Source: MKSF01 sp037190225 (GTDB lineage Bacteria > Bacteroidota > Bacteroidia > Chitinophagales > Chitinophagaceae). Taken from it: a DNA stretch of 64,000 bases. Positions within the stretch are counted from its first letter, which is position 1. Each line of letters begins with the position of its first letter. Both the position numbers and the translations under genes were made by a program. The notes beneath the pieces are model-generated. The model was not told the DNA's origin. It was given only the letters and a program-made list of their open reading frames with translations, and did no database searches. The stretch spans positions 434,001 through 498,000 of the forward strand of contig JBBCJL010000001.1 of assembly GCA_037190225.1 (NCBI GenBank). The letters run 5' to 3'. Below, piece by piece: positions 42,371 through 51,084 of the stretch.

Positions 42371-42757
42371 TTAATGTTCGATCTTAACCGGTCTTTTGTG
42401 CTCGTCCACGGCAACAAAGGTAAACTCTCCGCTGACGGCTTTTTCCCGTTCGTCCGAATACATCTGCTCTATGAATATCTCCACTCTTACCTTGAGGCTG
42501 GTGCTGCCTATATAGGTCACCTTGCCTGTCAGCTCTGCAATCGTGCCGGCAGGGATCGGCTTTTTAAAGTCTATACGGTCGCTGCTCACCGTTACCATCC
42601 GCTGCCGGCTGTACCGGGTGGCGGCTATGAAAGCCACTTCATCCATCAGCTGCATGGCCGTGCCGCCGAAGAGCGTATCGTAGTGGTTGGTCGTATTGGG
42701 GAATACAGCCTTGAAAATGTGTGTCTCCGATTGACGGATCCTTTCTTCTCTTGTCAT
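42371..42757 (-). CDS. Acyl-CoA thioesterase (hotdog fold)
   Basis: Starting at the ATG at 42757 (MTREERIRQSETHIFKAVFP) gives 128 residues; the longer frame to 42919 adds a Cys/Pro-rich tail with no homology. The hotdog thioesterase signatures are PNTTNHYDTLFGGTAMQLMDE (with the catalytic Asp/Asn region, shown as NHYDTLFGG and LMDEVAFIAA) and KKPIPAGTIAELTGKVTYIG. It hydrolyses acyl-CoA thioesters; chain length preference cannot be inferred. Confidence 0.88.
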   Translation of the reverse strand: MTREERIRQSETHIFKAVFPNTTNHYDTLFGGTAMQLMDEVAFIAATRYSRQRMVTVSSDRIDFKKPIPAGTIAELTGKVTYIGSTSLKVRVEIFIEQMYSDEREKAVSGEFTFVAVDEHKRPVKIEH

Positions 42758-42873
42758 TGTGTGTTTTTTTAGAATGCCTGAAAATAATTCTTCTGCGGTT
42801 GCCGGACAATGCGGCGATAGGAGGAAAAGGGCCGCTCCATGTGCCGGAGCCGCCGGATGGCAAAAAAAGATGA

Positions 42874-43083
42874 TGCATACATCCTGACTTTTTACTTCAG
42901 ATCGCGAAAGCATTGTCATTCAACAAGGGTGGTAACCTGACTTATAACGGTACAGGCAGCACATTTATGGATATGCCTGTTGTTACTTACAGTTGCGCGA
43001 CAGCTCGTGATTTGCACACGATTCCCCATTTAAAACACGGTGAGGTGTTCCCTGTTGTGGTAAGCGGTAAAGAACTTTTATAA
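42874..43083 (+). pseudogene. Possible gene fragment with no start codon
   Basis: Between the thioesterase and recF a + strand frame of 69 codons is open from a stop at 42871 to TAA at 43081-43083. It has no ATG until codon 32 and reads as plausible protein (GNLTYNGTGSTFMDMPVVTY, then HTIPHLKHGEVFPVVVSG). I do not recognise a family. It may be the 3' remnant of a lost gene or chance. Confidence 0.25.
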
Positions 43084-43170
43084 TCTGTGCAAAAGTACAG
43101 GATTTTAGGATACGCTGTGCATTAGGAAGGAGCTGCAGAAAGAATAGTTAATGGTTGAAAGAATATTGTA

Positions 43171-44241
43171 TCAAAGCGTTTCGATCTGTATATCCTTAAA
43201 AATATCCCTGGTGAATTTCAGGATGTCCCCGGCATTGGTATGTGTCATGAAGATCTGGGCGAACCGCTGCTGCTGCAGCAGGCTGAAGAGGTTGCGGAGC
43301 CTTACCGGGTCCAGCTTTTCAAAGATGTCATCCAGGAGCAGTATGGGCTGTATGTCCGACTGGCTTAGCAGCTCTATCTGGGAGAGCTTCAGGCTGATCA
43401 GGAAGCTTTTTTTCTGCCCCTGAGAGGCATGCGCCTTACAATGGCTGTCATTGATAAAGAAGCTCCAGTCGTCCAGATGAGGTCCCCAGAGCGTCCTTTT
43501 GGCTTCCGTTTCCCGCTGCCGGCCGTTCTGGTAGCAGGTTGCAAGGGCCGTTGTATTGGGCTCGTAAGCTATCCGCGGCACTTCCTCTGTATTGCTGCTG
43601 ACCTGGCGATAGAAGTGGCTGACCCATTCCGGGAGCAGGCTGGTGAGGAGCATTCGCTTTTCTATAAGGAAGGTGCCATGCGCTGCCAGCTGCGCATCAT
43701 AGATGTTCAGCAGGTTATGATCGGGGATGCTGCCGTATTGCATTTTCAGGTAAGCGTTCTTTTGCTGCAGCACCTTATTGTAGTGGAGGAGGTGCTCCAG
43801 GTAGCCTGCTTCCTTGAGGCAGAGTATGCCGTCAAAGAATTTGCGCCGGTATTCCCCGCTGCCCGTGATGATGTCGCTGTCATCAGGAGCGATCATCACG
43901 GCGGAGTATTTCCCGATATGCCCGCTGATCTTTTCATAGGGAACCTTACCGGAGGAGAAGGTCTTTTTGCCGTCCTTCCATACGCAGGTCACTTCCTCCG
44001 GCGAGGTGCCGTTCCGGAAGATGCCGCTGATGCGGAAGCCGTTCTGGTGGTGCTGCACATTATATTTATCCCTGCTCTGGAAATAGCTTTTGGTAAAGCA
44101 CAGGTAATAAATGGCATCCAGCAGGTTGGTCTTGCCAATGCCGTTCAGCCCCGTGATGCCCACTATTTTTTCCCGGAAGGAAAAGTGGGCCTGGGAAAAA
44201 TTCCTGAACTGGGTCAGTGTTATGGATTGTAAAGTGATCAA
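43171..44241 (-). CDS. recF: DNA replication and repair protein RecF
   Basis: The 356-residue SMC-like ATPase has the N-terminal ITLTQFRNF, Walker A GLNGIGKT (residues 31-38), the signature-like ASQGQKKSFLISLKL motif and Walker B ILLLDDIFEKLD near residue 305, followed by the D-loop and the switch histidine (IFMTHTN). RecF loads RecA at gaps with RecO and RecR. It lies between the thioesterase and SDR genes rather than in a dnaA-dnaN-recF cluster, as is usual in Bacteroidota. Confidence 0.95.
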   Translation of the reverse strand: MITLQSITLTQFRNFSQAHFSFREKIVGITGLNGIGKTNLLDAIYYLCFTKSYFQSRDKYNVQHHQNGFRISGIFRNGTSPEEVTCVWKDGKKTFSSGKVPYEKISGHIGKYSAVMIAPDDSDIITGSGEYRRKFFDGILCLKEAGYLEHLLHYNKVLQQKNAYLKMQYGSIPDHNLLNIYDAQLAAHGTFLIEKRMLLTSLLPEWVSHFYRQVSSNTEEVPRIAYEPNTTALATCYQNGRQRETEAKRTLWGPHLDDWSFFINDSHCKAHASQGQKKSFLISLKLSQIELLSQSDIQPILLLDDIFEKLDPVRLRNLFSLLQQQRFAQIFMTHTNAGDILKFTRDIFKDIQIETL

Positions 44242-44260
44242 GTGTAGATATAATGCTGTT

Positions 44261-45046
44261 TTATATGCTGCCTGTCCTGCCGCCGTCCACCGGTATGGAA
44301 ACGCCGTTGACGTAGGATGCGGCGGGGCTGGCCAGGAAGGCGACCACGTTGGCTATCTCTTCCGGCCGGCCGAAGCGTTTCATCGGGATCTCCGCTATCA
44401 TTTCTTCCGTTATGAGATCCTGGGCCTGCGCCGTCTTCTCTGATTTGGCGGAAATGATGGACGCAAGGCGCTGGGTGGCCGTAGCTCCGGGCAGCACATT
44501 GTTGACCGTAATGCCGTAGGCGCCCAGCTCGTTGGCCATGGTTTTGGACCAGGAAGCCACGGCTCCCCTGATGGTATTGCTGACGCCCAGCCCTTTCAGC
44601 GGTATTTTGACGGAAGTGGAGATGATATTGATGACCCTGCCGTATTGCGCTTCCTGCATGCCCGGGATCAGCAGCCGGGTAAGGATATGGTTGCAGATAA
44701 GGTGTTGCCGGAAAGTATCCAGGAAAGCCGTAGGCGTAGCATCCGTAATGGGTCCGCCTGCGGGTCCACCGCTATTATTGACCAGGATATGAATATGCTT
44801 ATCGCTGATATAACGGCTGACGGTCTCTTCCAGCAGCTTGCTGTCATTGTAGTCGGCAACAAGATAGTCGTGCGCCTGTCCCTGGCTGGTATCCAGCACC
44901 TCTATCGCCTTTTCCAGGGCTTCCTTGTTTCTTGCGAGCAGGGTGCAGTGCGCGCCCAGCGCGGCCAGCGCTTTGGCCGATGCCAGTCCGATACCCTGGC
45001 TGCTGCCTCCTATGAGGGCATTTTTACCTTTTAACGAAATATCCAT
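44261..45046 (-). CDS. SDR family oxidoreductase
   Basis: Starting at the ATG at 45046 gives 261 residues: MDISLKGKNALIGGSSQGIG with the dinucleotide-binding GGSSQGIG, then the NNSGGPAGG segment after strand 4. The catalytic region has Ser in INIISTSVKIP. The usual YxxxK tyrosine is not obvious: the segment expected to hold it reads GLGVSNTIRGAVASWSKTMANELG, split here as GVSNTIRGAVA and SWSKTMANELG, with Asn in place of Tyr. The end VNGVSIPVDGGRTGSI is the SDR C-terminal signature. The residues upstream of 45046 lack homology. Replacement of the Tyr is common in this 3-oxoacyl-reductase-like subgroup. Confidence 0.85.
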   Translation of the reverse strand: MDISLKGKNALIGGSSQGIGLASAKALAALGAHCTLLARNKEALEKAIEVLDTSQGQAHDYLVADYNDSKLLEETVSRYISDKHIHILVNNSGGPAGGPITDATPTAFLDTFRQHLICNHILTRLLIPGMQEAQYGRVINIISTSVKIPLKGLGVSNTIRGAVASWSKTMANELGAYGITVNNVLPGATATQRLASIISAKSEKTAQAQDLITEEMIAEIPMKRFGRPEEIANVVAFLASPAASYVNGVSIPVDGGRTGSI

Positions 45047-45053
45047 GAGCTGT

Positions 45054-45491
45054 TTATGAGTTGATATGGTGGTGCTGTTTATTTTTAAATTCCTCTGCAA
45101 TGTATCTGTTCTGGCCATATTTTACGAACATGTTGAGATACAGTACCCGGGAATACCTGATGATCCACGGTTGCAGGAGCACGATCAGGGTGATATTGAC
45201 GGCCAGGTAATAAAAAATGCTGTTGTCCCGCCAGGAAATGCCCAGGATAAGATAATAGGCAATAAAGATAGCTATTGAAAGCGCTACGCAGATGCCATAG
45301 CTTACATAGCCGGTGCCGTAGTAAAAGCCGATCTCTATTTCCATTTTCTGGCCGCAGTGCGGGCAATGATCAGGCATTTTCAGCAGGTCCCTGAGCGGAA
45401 AAACGCTTTTATTGATAAACATATCACCCTTCCTGCAATTGGGGCACTTCTTTTTAAGGATAGAAGTCAATAGATTCCCGGTATGAGCCAT
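45054..45491 (-). CDS. DUF983 family protein with zinc ribbon and two membrane helices
   Basis: Starting at the ATG at 45491 (MAHTGNLLTSILKKKCPNC) gives 145 residues. Two CxxC pairs (KCPNCRKG and HCPHCGQKM) form a zinc ribbon, followed by IGFYYGTGYVSYGICV and two hydrophobic helices, as in DUF983 proteins. Function is unknown. It lies 7 bp upstream of the SDR gene on the same strand. A start at 45521 is possible. Confidence 0.85.
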   Translation of the reverse strand: MAHTGNLLTSILKKKCPNCRKGDMFINKSVFPLRDLLKMPDHCPHCGQKMEIEIGFYYGTGYVSYGICVALSIAIFIAYYLILGISWRDNSIFYYLAVNITLIVLLQPWIIRYSRVLYLNMFVKYGQNRYIAEEFKNKQHHHINS

Positions 45492-45700
45492 GATAGATAA
45501 TTTGACGGCAAATTTAATCATTTTACTGCTTTTAAAGGTGTTAATGCGCAGATCCTTTGGTATGGTATTGCCGTATGCCGTCGCCGGGCAGCCGCTTGAC
45601 GGCAGGCAGGTGACAGGATTAAGAAATGTGCAGCAGGTGAAATTATGTTGTGGGCATTGCTTAACTTTACGCCCTGTCAGAACTAACCGATTACATCTTT

Positions 45701-46678
45701 ATGCTAAATTTTCAAGAAGCCGTTCAGGTATTTGACGAATTCTATCTGAATAATCTCATATTTCCGCCGGAACCTCATAATCTTTATGAACCCTGCAGGT
45801 ACACGTTGGAAGGAGCGGGGAAAAAGATAAGACCGGTATTGTGCATGATGGCTTACCAGCTGTTCCGGGAAGACTTTACGGAAGATGTATTCCATACTGC
45901 GCTTTCTTTTGAAATGTTCCATAATTTCACCCTTATCCATGATGATATAATGGATAATGCGGCTGTAAGAAGGGGCCGTCCGTCCGTATTCAACCGGTTC
46001 GGGCAAACGGCCGCTATCTTGTCCGGTGATGTCATGAATATATGTGCGTACGACCGGCTGGCCAGGGTCAGTGATGATGTGAAGCTGGTACAGTTGTTAC
46101 GCCTGTTTAACCGTACCGCCATAGAAATATGCGAAGGGCAGCAGCTGGACATGGATTTTGAGCAGCGGAATGATGTTGCGCTGGAAGCCTATATAGAGAT
46201 GATCCGGCTTAAGACCTCCGTATTGCTGGCTGCCTGCCTCAGGGCCGGCGGTATACTGGCAGATACAACGGCTGCCAATATGGAAGGATTGTACCAGTAC
46301 GGGATCCATTTGGGCATCGCTTTCCAGATCCAGGATGACCTCCTGGATACGTTCGGAACCGAGGAAAGCATCGGCAAGCAGCCCGGGGGAGATATCAGGG
46401 CCAATAAAAAGACGGCTTTAAGCATTGCGCTGGAGCAGGCAATGGGCCGGACCGCCTTTGACGAGGCAATGAGCCGTATCGGGCAGCTGGAAGGCGCGGA
46501 TAAGTACGCGGGCGTCAAGCGCCTGTACGAACAGCACGGCATAGATGAGCAGGTGCGGAAAATGGTGCAGCATTATACGGACAGCGCCTTTCGTGATCTG
46601 CAGTCCATTGATGTGCCTGATGACAGGAAGCAGAACCTGCAGGTATTGACGCAGTACCTGCTGAAGCGGACCAAATAG
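45701..46678 (+). CDS. Polyprenyl synthetase family protein (isoprenyl diphosphate synthase)
   Basis: The 325-residue all-helical enzyme has GAGKKIRPVLCMMA, the first aspartate-rich motif in TLIHDDIMDNA and the second in QIQDDLLDTFG, plus the arginine of MDNAAVRRGRPSV. These bind the Mg-diphosphates of the allylic substrate and IPP. Whether it makes farnesyl, geranylgeranyl or longer chains cannot be read reliably; the residues before the first motif (FEMFHNF, aromatic at -5/-4) would favour a shorter chain. It is followed by a terminator. Confidence 0.92.
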   Translation: MLNFQEAVQVFDEFYLNNLIFPPEPHNLYEPCRYTLEGAGKKIRPVLCMMAYQLFREDFTEDVFHTALSFEMFHNFTLIHDDIMDNAAVRRGRPSVFNRFGQTAAILSGDVMNICAYDRLARVSDDVKLVQLLRLFNRTAIEICEGQQLDMDFEQRNDVALEAYIEMIRLKTSVLLAACLRAGGILADTTAANMEGLYQYGIHLGIAFQIQDDLLDTFGTEESIGKQPGGDIRANKKTALSIALEQAMGRTAFDEAMSRIGQLEGADKYAGVKRLYEQHGIDEQVRKMVQHYTDSAFRDLQSIDVPDDRKQNLQVLTQYLLKRTK

Positions 46679-46761
46679 CCGGGGGATAGACTGTCCGGAA
46701 GGTCTGAAAGGAAGCAAGGGCACCTGAGAAATAATATGTAATACCTATTCAGCTGATAAAA

Positions 46762-46797
46762 AAATAATGCTATACTTTTAAATGTATAGCATTATTT
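46762..46797 (+). terminator. Terminator after the polyprenyl synthetase gene
   Basis: Perfect 14-bp inverted repeat (46762-46775 with 46784-46797) with an 8-nt loop, A-run before and T-rich after, 84 bp past the stop. Confidence 0.8.
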
Positions 46798-46934
46798 GTA
46801 ATATTGTAATGCCCCGGATAATGCACCGCTTTACTATGAAACAGTTTAAAAAGAAGAGGGTATAAAATAATTTTTATTGTATGCAATAAACTTCGGTGAA
46901 TGTCGTTTTAGTATCAAAACCAGCTTGAAACAAT

Positions 46935-47159
46935 ATGATTCTAACTTTACCCAATACCCCATCTTCCGATACGGTCCCTGACAAAGAAAACGATCTGATG
47001 GCATCATTCCATGATGTGATCGGCAGCATAGCGTCAGTGGAGCTTTATCCCAGCGATCAATGTAACGCATTTCTCCTGAAATCCCTGGATGCTATGTGCA
47101 GCGGGGAGCAGAAAGGAGCGGGAAAAGAAATGACCGTTTCGGGTCCGGATATGGATTAA
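46935..47159 (+). CDS. Small hypothetical protein (74 aa)
   Basis: A 74-residue acidic frame with ATG start lies in the gap between a terminator and the convergent NAD kinase, overlapping its 3' end by 4 bp. It has no signal peptide or known motif. It is not a shadow of a longer gene, which supports it, but coding status rests only on the open frame. Confidence 0.35.
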   Translation: MILTLPNTPSSDTVPDKENDLMASFHDVIGSIASVELYPSDQCNAFLLKSLDAMCSGEQKGAGKEMTVSGPDMD

Positions 47160-48037
47160 TTCCTGCTGTCCACTCCCCAGTACAGTTTTTGCCTGATCGT
47201 TTTCAGGAAGTTATGCTCATCCAGCCTTATCAGCTTGAAGCTGAAGGATTCTTTCCTGATAGCCAGCTGGAAATCTTTGGTGATGGTCGCGCTCCTGGCA
47301 TCCAGCGTGCAGAGGAACTCGTCCGTGCGGCCTTCCATTTCAAAAGAGATGACCGTATCATCGGGAACGACTATGGGCCGTATATTAAGGTTATGCGGCG
47401 CTACGGGCGTAATGATGAAATTGGATGCCTGCGGGAATACCACGGGACCGTTACAGCTCAGCGAGTAGCCGGTGCTGCCGGTAGGCGTGGCTATGACCAG
47501 GCCATCGGCCCAGTAGGTATTTAAGAATTCACCGTTCAGGTAGGTGTGCACCTTGATCATGGAGGAGGTCTGGAGACGGTGTATCGTGAACTCATTGAGC
47601 GCGAACGGCGCATCTTCAAACACCGGCAGGTTGCTGTCCAGGTGCATAAGGGCACGTTCGTCTATGGTGTAATTACCCATCATCAGCTGCCGGATAGCCT
47701 GCTCTATTTCGTCCTTGCCAACCGCCGCGAGAAATCCCATCCGTCCCAGGTTGATGCCCATAACGGGTATCTGCTTATTGCCTACAAAGGTCACCACATC
47801 CAGTATGGTACCATCGCCGCCGAAGCTGATCAGGCAGTGGGTGTCCGCGGGGAGCTTCTGGTAGTCGTGGAAAATGACCGGGGTATTCAGGAACGAAACG
47901 CCATCGTTCCGGAGCGCTTCATATAATTTTTCATAGACCGCCAGCGTTACATTGTGCGACTGGAGGAGCGCAACGGTATGTTCCAGAATGTGAAAGTCTT
48001 CCTTTTCGTATACCCTGTTGTATAGTGCAATCAGCAT
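47156..48037 (-). CDS. nadK: NAD kinase
   Basis: Starting at the ATG at 48037 (MLIALYNRVYEKEDFHIL) gives 293 residues. The kinase signatures are ISFGGDGTILDVV, with the catalytic Asp, then GINLGRMGFLAAV and the nucleotide-contacting ATPTGSTGYSLSCNGP. It phosphorylates NAD to NADP. An upstream in-frame ATG at 48178 would run into the DUF5686 gene and cross a promoter-like sequence, so it is rejected. Confidence 0.94.
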   Translation of the reverse strand: MLIALYNRVYEKEDFHILEHTVALLQSHNVTLAVYEKLYEALRNDGVSFLNTPVIFHDYQKLPADTHCLISFGGDGTILDVVTFVGNKQIPVMGINLGRMGFLAAVGKDEIEQAIRQLMMGNYTIDERALMHLDSNLPVFEDAPFALNEFTIHRLQTSSMIKVHTYLNGEFLNTYWADGLVIATPTGSTGYSLSCNGPVVFPQASNFIITPVAPHNLNIRPIVVPDDTVISFEMEGRTDEFLCTLDARSATITKDFQLAIRKESFSFKLIRLDEHNFLKTIRQKLYWGVDSRN

Positions 48038-48063
48038 TGTAGAAAAATCATAGTTATCTGGAG

Positions 48064-48071
48064 CAAAAGTA
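48064..48071 (-). promoter_or_regulatory. Candidate -7 element of nadK
   Basis: On the minus strand TACTTTTG fits TAnnTTTG and lies 26 bp before the nadK start; the region upstream runs into the end of the DUF5686 gene. The same octamer precedes the tRNA-Lys gene at 58234. Confidence 0.5.
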
Positions 48072-48102
48072 CAACTATTTGAAAGAATGCAAGGTGCGGA
48101 AG

Positions 48103-50928
48103 CTAAAAATCGAAGAATACGCCCACTCTTACCCCGAATTTTGAGACATTCGGGCGGTCCAGGTAGGTATTGCGCCATATCGCATCTACCCGGAAGAAGC
48201 CCATGATATTGGTGACGCCCACGTAGGTCTCTATATACGGATCGCTGCCCAGCGGGCGGGTGGTATAGGCGCCTTCCTTATTTAAAGGGAATTTGAATAC
48301 ATTGCTGTTCAGTATCGGCAGGTTCTTGTCGCTGATATCTCCGTAGAGCAGCTTTATGCCCGCCACTTCCCTGAACTTCAGCTTTTTGAGCAGCGGTATC
48401 TTATTGAAGATAAACCCGTAAAGGTGGTATTCCGCGTTCAGGAAGACATTCCTGTCGCTGATAAATTCCATATAGTTCATCAGCATATAGTCCTGGGTGC
48501 TGAGCCAGTAGGTCTGGTTGCCCGGCGGCAGGTGCAGCAGTGTGAACGGCAGGTTTTCGCCGATGATATAGTTTCCGCCTATCCTCAGGTTGATAAATCC
48601 CATCTGGGGGATAAGTATCCTTTTGAAGATATTAAGATGGTAATTCTGATAGGTATATTCGCCGCCCCAGAGGTCTTTCAGCGCATACCGCGCTACAAAA
48701 GTGAAAATGGGGAACCGGTTGTTCATTTCCGTACGGGAGGTGCGTCCCTGGATGATCTTTTCATTGGGCGCCCAGCGGAGCGTCAGGCCGACCTCTGTAT
48801 TGGTCGTTGCCCTTACCGTATCATTGTAGGTGGCATCGCCTTTGATGTAATACCAGGAGCCTGCCGGCATCTGCCGGGTCCACTGGAAGAAAGGCACCAT
48901 ACGTATATGGTTGCTGAATTCCCGGAAGTACTCTACTTTATAATATTTGTTATAGATGAACTTGTCATTCACACCCCGCTTGAAGGACAGGAAGAAGCTC
49001 CCTTCCTGGACAAACCCGGGTTGCTGCCCCGGGAGCAGGATGTCATTCTGGTGAGTGACCTTGATATAATTAAAAGGATATTCCGTAAGCAGCCTGGTCT
49101 TATCTTTATACAGGCCGAGAGACCCGCTGGCAAAATATTTCCACTGCCGGTCCCTGAACCCATATCCGGCGAATGTTTCTATATGGAACCTTTTGGTCTC
49201 ATTGATCATTGTCCGGCCTCCGAAACGCAGCCGCAGGCCTTCCACGGGGTTAAAGGCATAAAAAGTGTTGGTAGGCCCCAGCTCCCAGTATTTATTCACT
49301 TTCAGATAGCCCACAAAGAGGAAGCGCATCCATTTCATCTTCTCATTAAATCCTTTCTGGCGGTAAAGGCTGTCCATATTCTTATAGGCCAGCGCTTCCA
49401 CGCTGCTAAGGGGAAGAGGACGCAGGGTATCCCAGGAGGGAGCGGTAGCTGCGAAGATGCTGTCCTCATCCACGAACCTGCGCTTGTTTTTCCACAGATC
49501 ATCCGGGGGGATCACCTGTTCTTCGACCTTTTGTATCGTTGATAACTTTTCTCCGTAAATGCCGAAAGAGGTTTCGTTCATCAGGTTGAAGTCGGCAAAG
49601 AGGTTATGGTAGCTCATAATATATTTGCCTGATCCCAGCTGCTGGTAGTAGATGTCGAATTTAATATCCTTAATGAAATTCAGGTTGATATCCCTGCTCA
49701 GCCCGAGCTTGGCATATTCTACGGCGTAGTTGGAGAGGTTGATATACAGCCTGCCCAGGAAAAGAAAGTCGTTTTTATTGCGCGGCGCGAACTGCAGCTC
49801 TACGAGCGTTTTGCCTTCGGTATGAATGGTATCACCGATATAGAATTTATAAAAGGTAGGGCTGAACCTGGCCATGGGACTCATGAACTGGTTGGTCATC
49901 ACCATGACATTGTCGTCCTTGAGGTCGAAGTTGATATAGATATGGCTTAAATAGTTGTCTATGGATTTGCCGGCGATAAAGCTTTCGTTGAACCGTACCT
50001 TCTTCAGCGCTTTCAGGTATGTTACCTTATTCCTGATATGCCCTTTTATATAGACATCCGTCAGCTTCTCCTGTATGTATATGGGCGTGATACCGTGGGG
50101 CCTGTGCTTGATAGTGTCGACATTGTCAAAAATAAAAGCCTGCCGCCTGGTCAGGAAATTATGTGTCAGCAGCCTGGGCATATCATAGTTGCCCATCTGC
50201 ACCTTCTCATATTGTTCGTACTGAAGGCCGGCCAGGGTATCGGACAGGTAGTTGTTGTCCCTGGCCGCTATCACTTTCCGGATCAGCTCAACAGCAGGGT
50301 TGTTCTTGTTGCTGTATCTTGCTCTCCTGGCCCTGATAGAAGCGCCCTGCAGCTCATCCGAAGCCTCATCCAGGCTGATGACGATCCCGCTGTCCAGGGA
50401 CGCGGCTGCTATGGTCTTTTCGCTGTAGCTGATGGTAGACAGGATGATGCTGTCCACGGCTTCCGTGGTCTCCAGGCGGACCCAGCCGGAAGCGTCCGAC
50501 AGGCCTATATGGTTACGGTCATTATCCAGTACGCCGACATAGGGTATGGGTTGCTTGGTCTGGGAATCCAGGATCCGGAAGGTAAAGGTGACCGGTACTA
50601 AGGAAGGGGGGACAAACCCGGACGGGTAGAGATAGACCAGCCGGTTAGTGATATTGTCATGCTGTATGAAGTAGTAAAGGGTGTCATATCCTTCTTTTAT
50701 GACCAGCAGGTTGATCAGCGTATCCGCAATGCTTATTTCAAAATTGCCGTTATCATCGCAGGTGACGCCCGTGGCGGAGTCTGCCCATACCAGGGCCTCG
50801 GGGACGGGAAATAAAGATTGGTGATCTATCACCCGGCCTGTAAGAACGTGCCTGTTCTGGGCCGCTGCAAGTGTGCCAAAACACCATAAGATTATCGTCC
50901 ATATCCATATCCTCAACAGATGATTCAT
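48103..50928 (-). CDS. DUF5686 and carboxypeptidase-like regulatory domain protein
   Basis: The 941-residue outer-membrane protein has a signal peptide (to about LAAAQ), two carboxypeptidase-regulatory-like beta-sandwich domains (residues ~25-115, LTGRVIDHQSLFPVPEALV; ~120-200, FRILDSQTKQPIPYVGV) and the large DUF5686 barrel-like region. It is a typical Bacteroidota protein without an attached function; a role in outer-membrane biogenesis is possible. The last residue is Phe (VGVFFDF), as in outer-membrane barrels recognised by BAM. Confidence 0.9.
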   Translation of the reverse strand: MNHLLRIWIWTIILWCFGTLAAAQNRHVLTGRVIDHQSLFPVPEALVWADSATGVTCDDNGNFEISIADTLINLLVIKEGYDTLYYFIQHDNITNRLVYLYPSGFVPPSLVPVTFTFRILDSQTKQPIPYVGVLDNDRNHIGLSDASGWVRLETTEAVDSIILSTISYSEKTIAAASLDSGIVISLDEASDELQGASIRARRARYSNKNNPAVELIRKVIAARDNNYLSDTLAGLQYEQYEKVQMGNYDMPRLLTHNFLTRRQAFIFDNVDTIKHRPHGITPIYIQEKLTDVYIKGHIRNKVTYLKALKKVRFNESFIAGKSIDNYLSHIYINFDLKDDNVMVMTNQFMSPMARFSPTFYKFYIGDTIHTEGKTLVELQFAPRNKNDFLFLGRLYINLSNYAVEYAKLGLSRDINLNFIKDIKFDIYYQQLGSGKYIMSYHNLFADFNLMNETSFGIYGEKLSTIQKVEEQVIPPDDLWKNKRRFVDEDSIFAATAPSWDTLRPLPLSSVEALAYKNMDSLYRQKGFNEKMKWMRFLFVGYLKVNKYWELGPTNTFYAFNPVEGLRLRFGGRTMINETKRFHIETFAGYGFRDRQWKYFASGSLGLYKDKTRLLTEYPFNYIKVTHQNDILLPGQQPGFVQEGSFFLSFKRGVNDKFIYNKYYKVEYFREFSNHIRMVPFFQWTRQMPAGSWYYIKGDATYNDTVRATTNTEVGLTLRWAPNEKIIQGRTSRTEMNNRFPIFTFVARYALKDLWGGEYTYQNYHLNIFKRILIPQMGFINLRIGGNYIIGENLPFTLLHLPPGNQTYWLSTQDYMLMNYMEFISDRNVFLNAEYHLYGFIFNKIPLLKKLKFREVAGIKLLYGDISDKNLPILNSNVFKFPLNKEGAYTTRPLGSDPYIETYVGVTNIMGFFRVDAIWRNTYLDRPNVSKFGVRVGVFFDF

Positions 50929-51084
50929 TCTTTCCCTGATAAAATTGCTCCCGGTATCAATATTTCAATAAAAATAAGCCTGAAATTAATTGTTTTTACT
51001 CTTATGAAAAAAAATATTCCTTAACTATAAGATTTTTATATATTTGGCGTTAACAAATATTGAATGTTTTATTCGTGAAAAATT

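Noticed and set aside
42758..42919. 54-residue N-terminal extension of the thioesterase
   Set aside because: No homology, and the conserved hotdog domain starts at the ATG at 42757.
48424..49542. 372-codon + strand frame
   Set aside because: Antisense shadow of the DUF5686 gene, whose sense translation has a signal peptide and typical domains.
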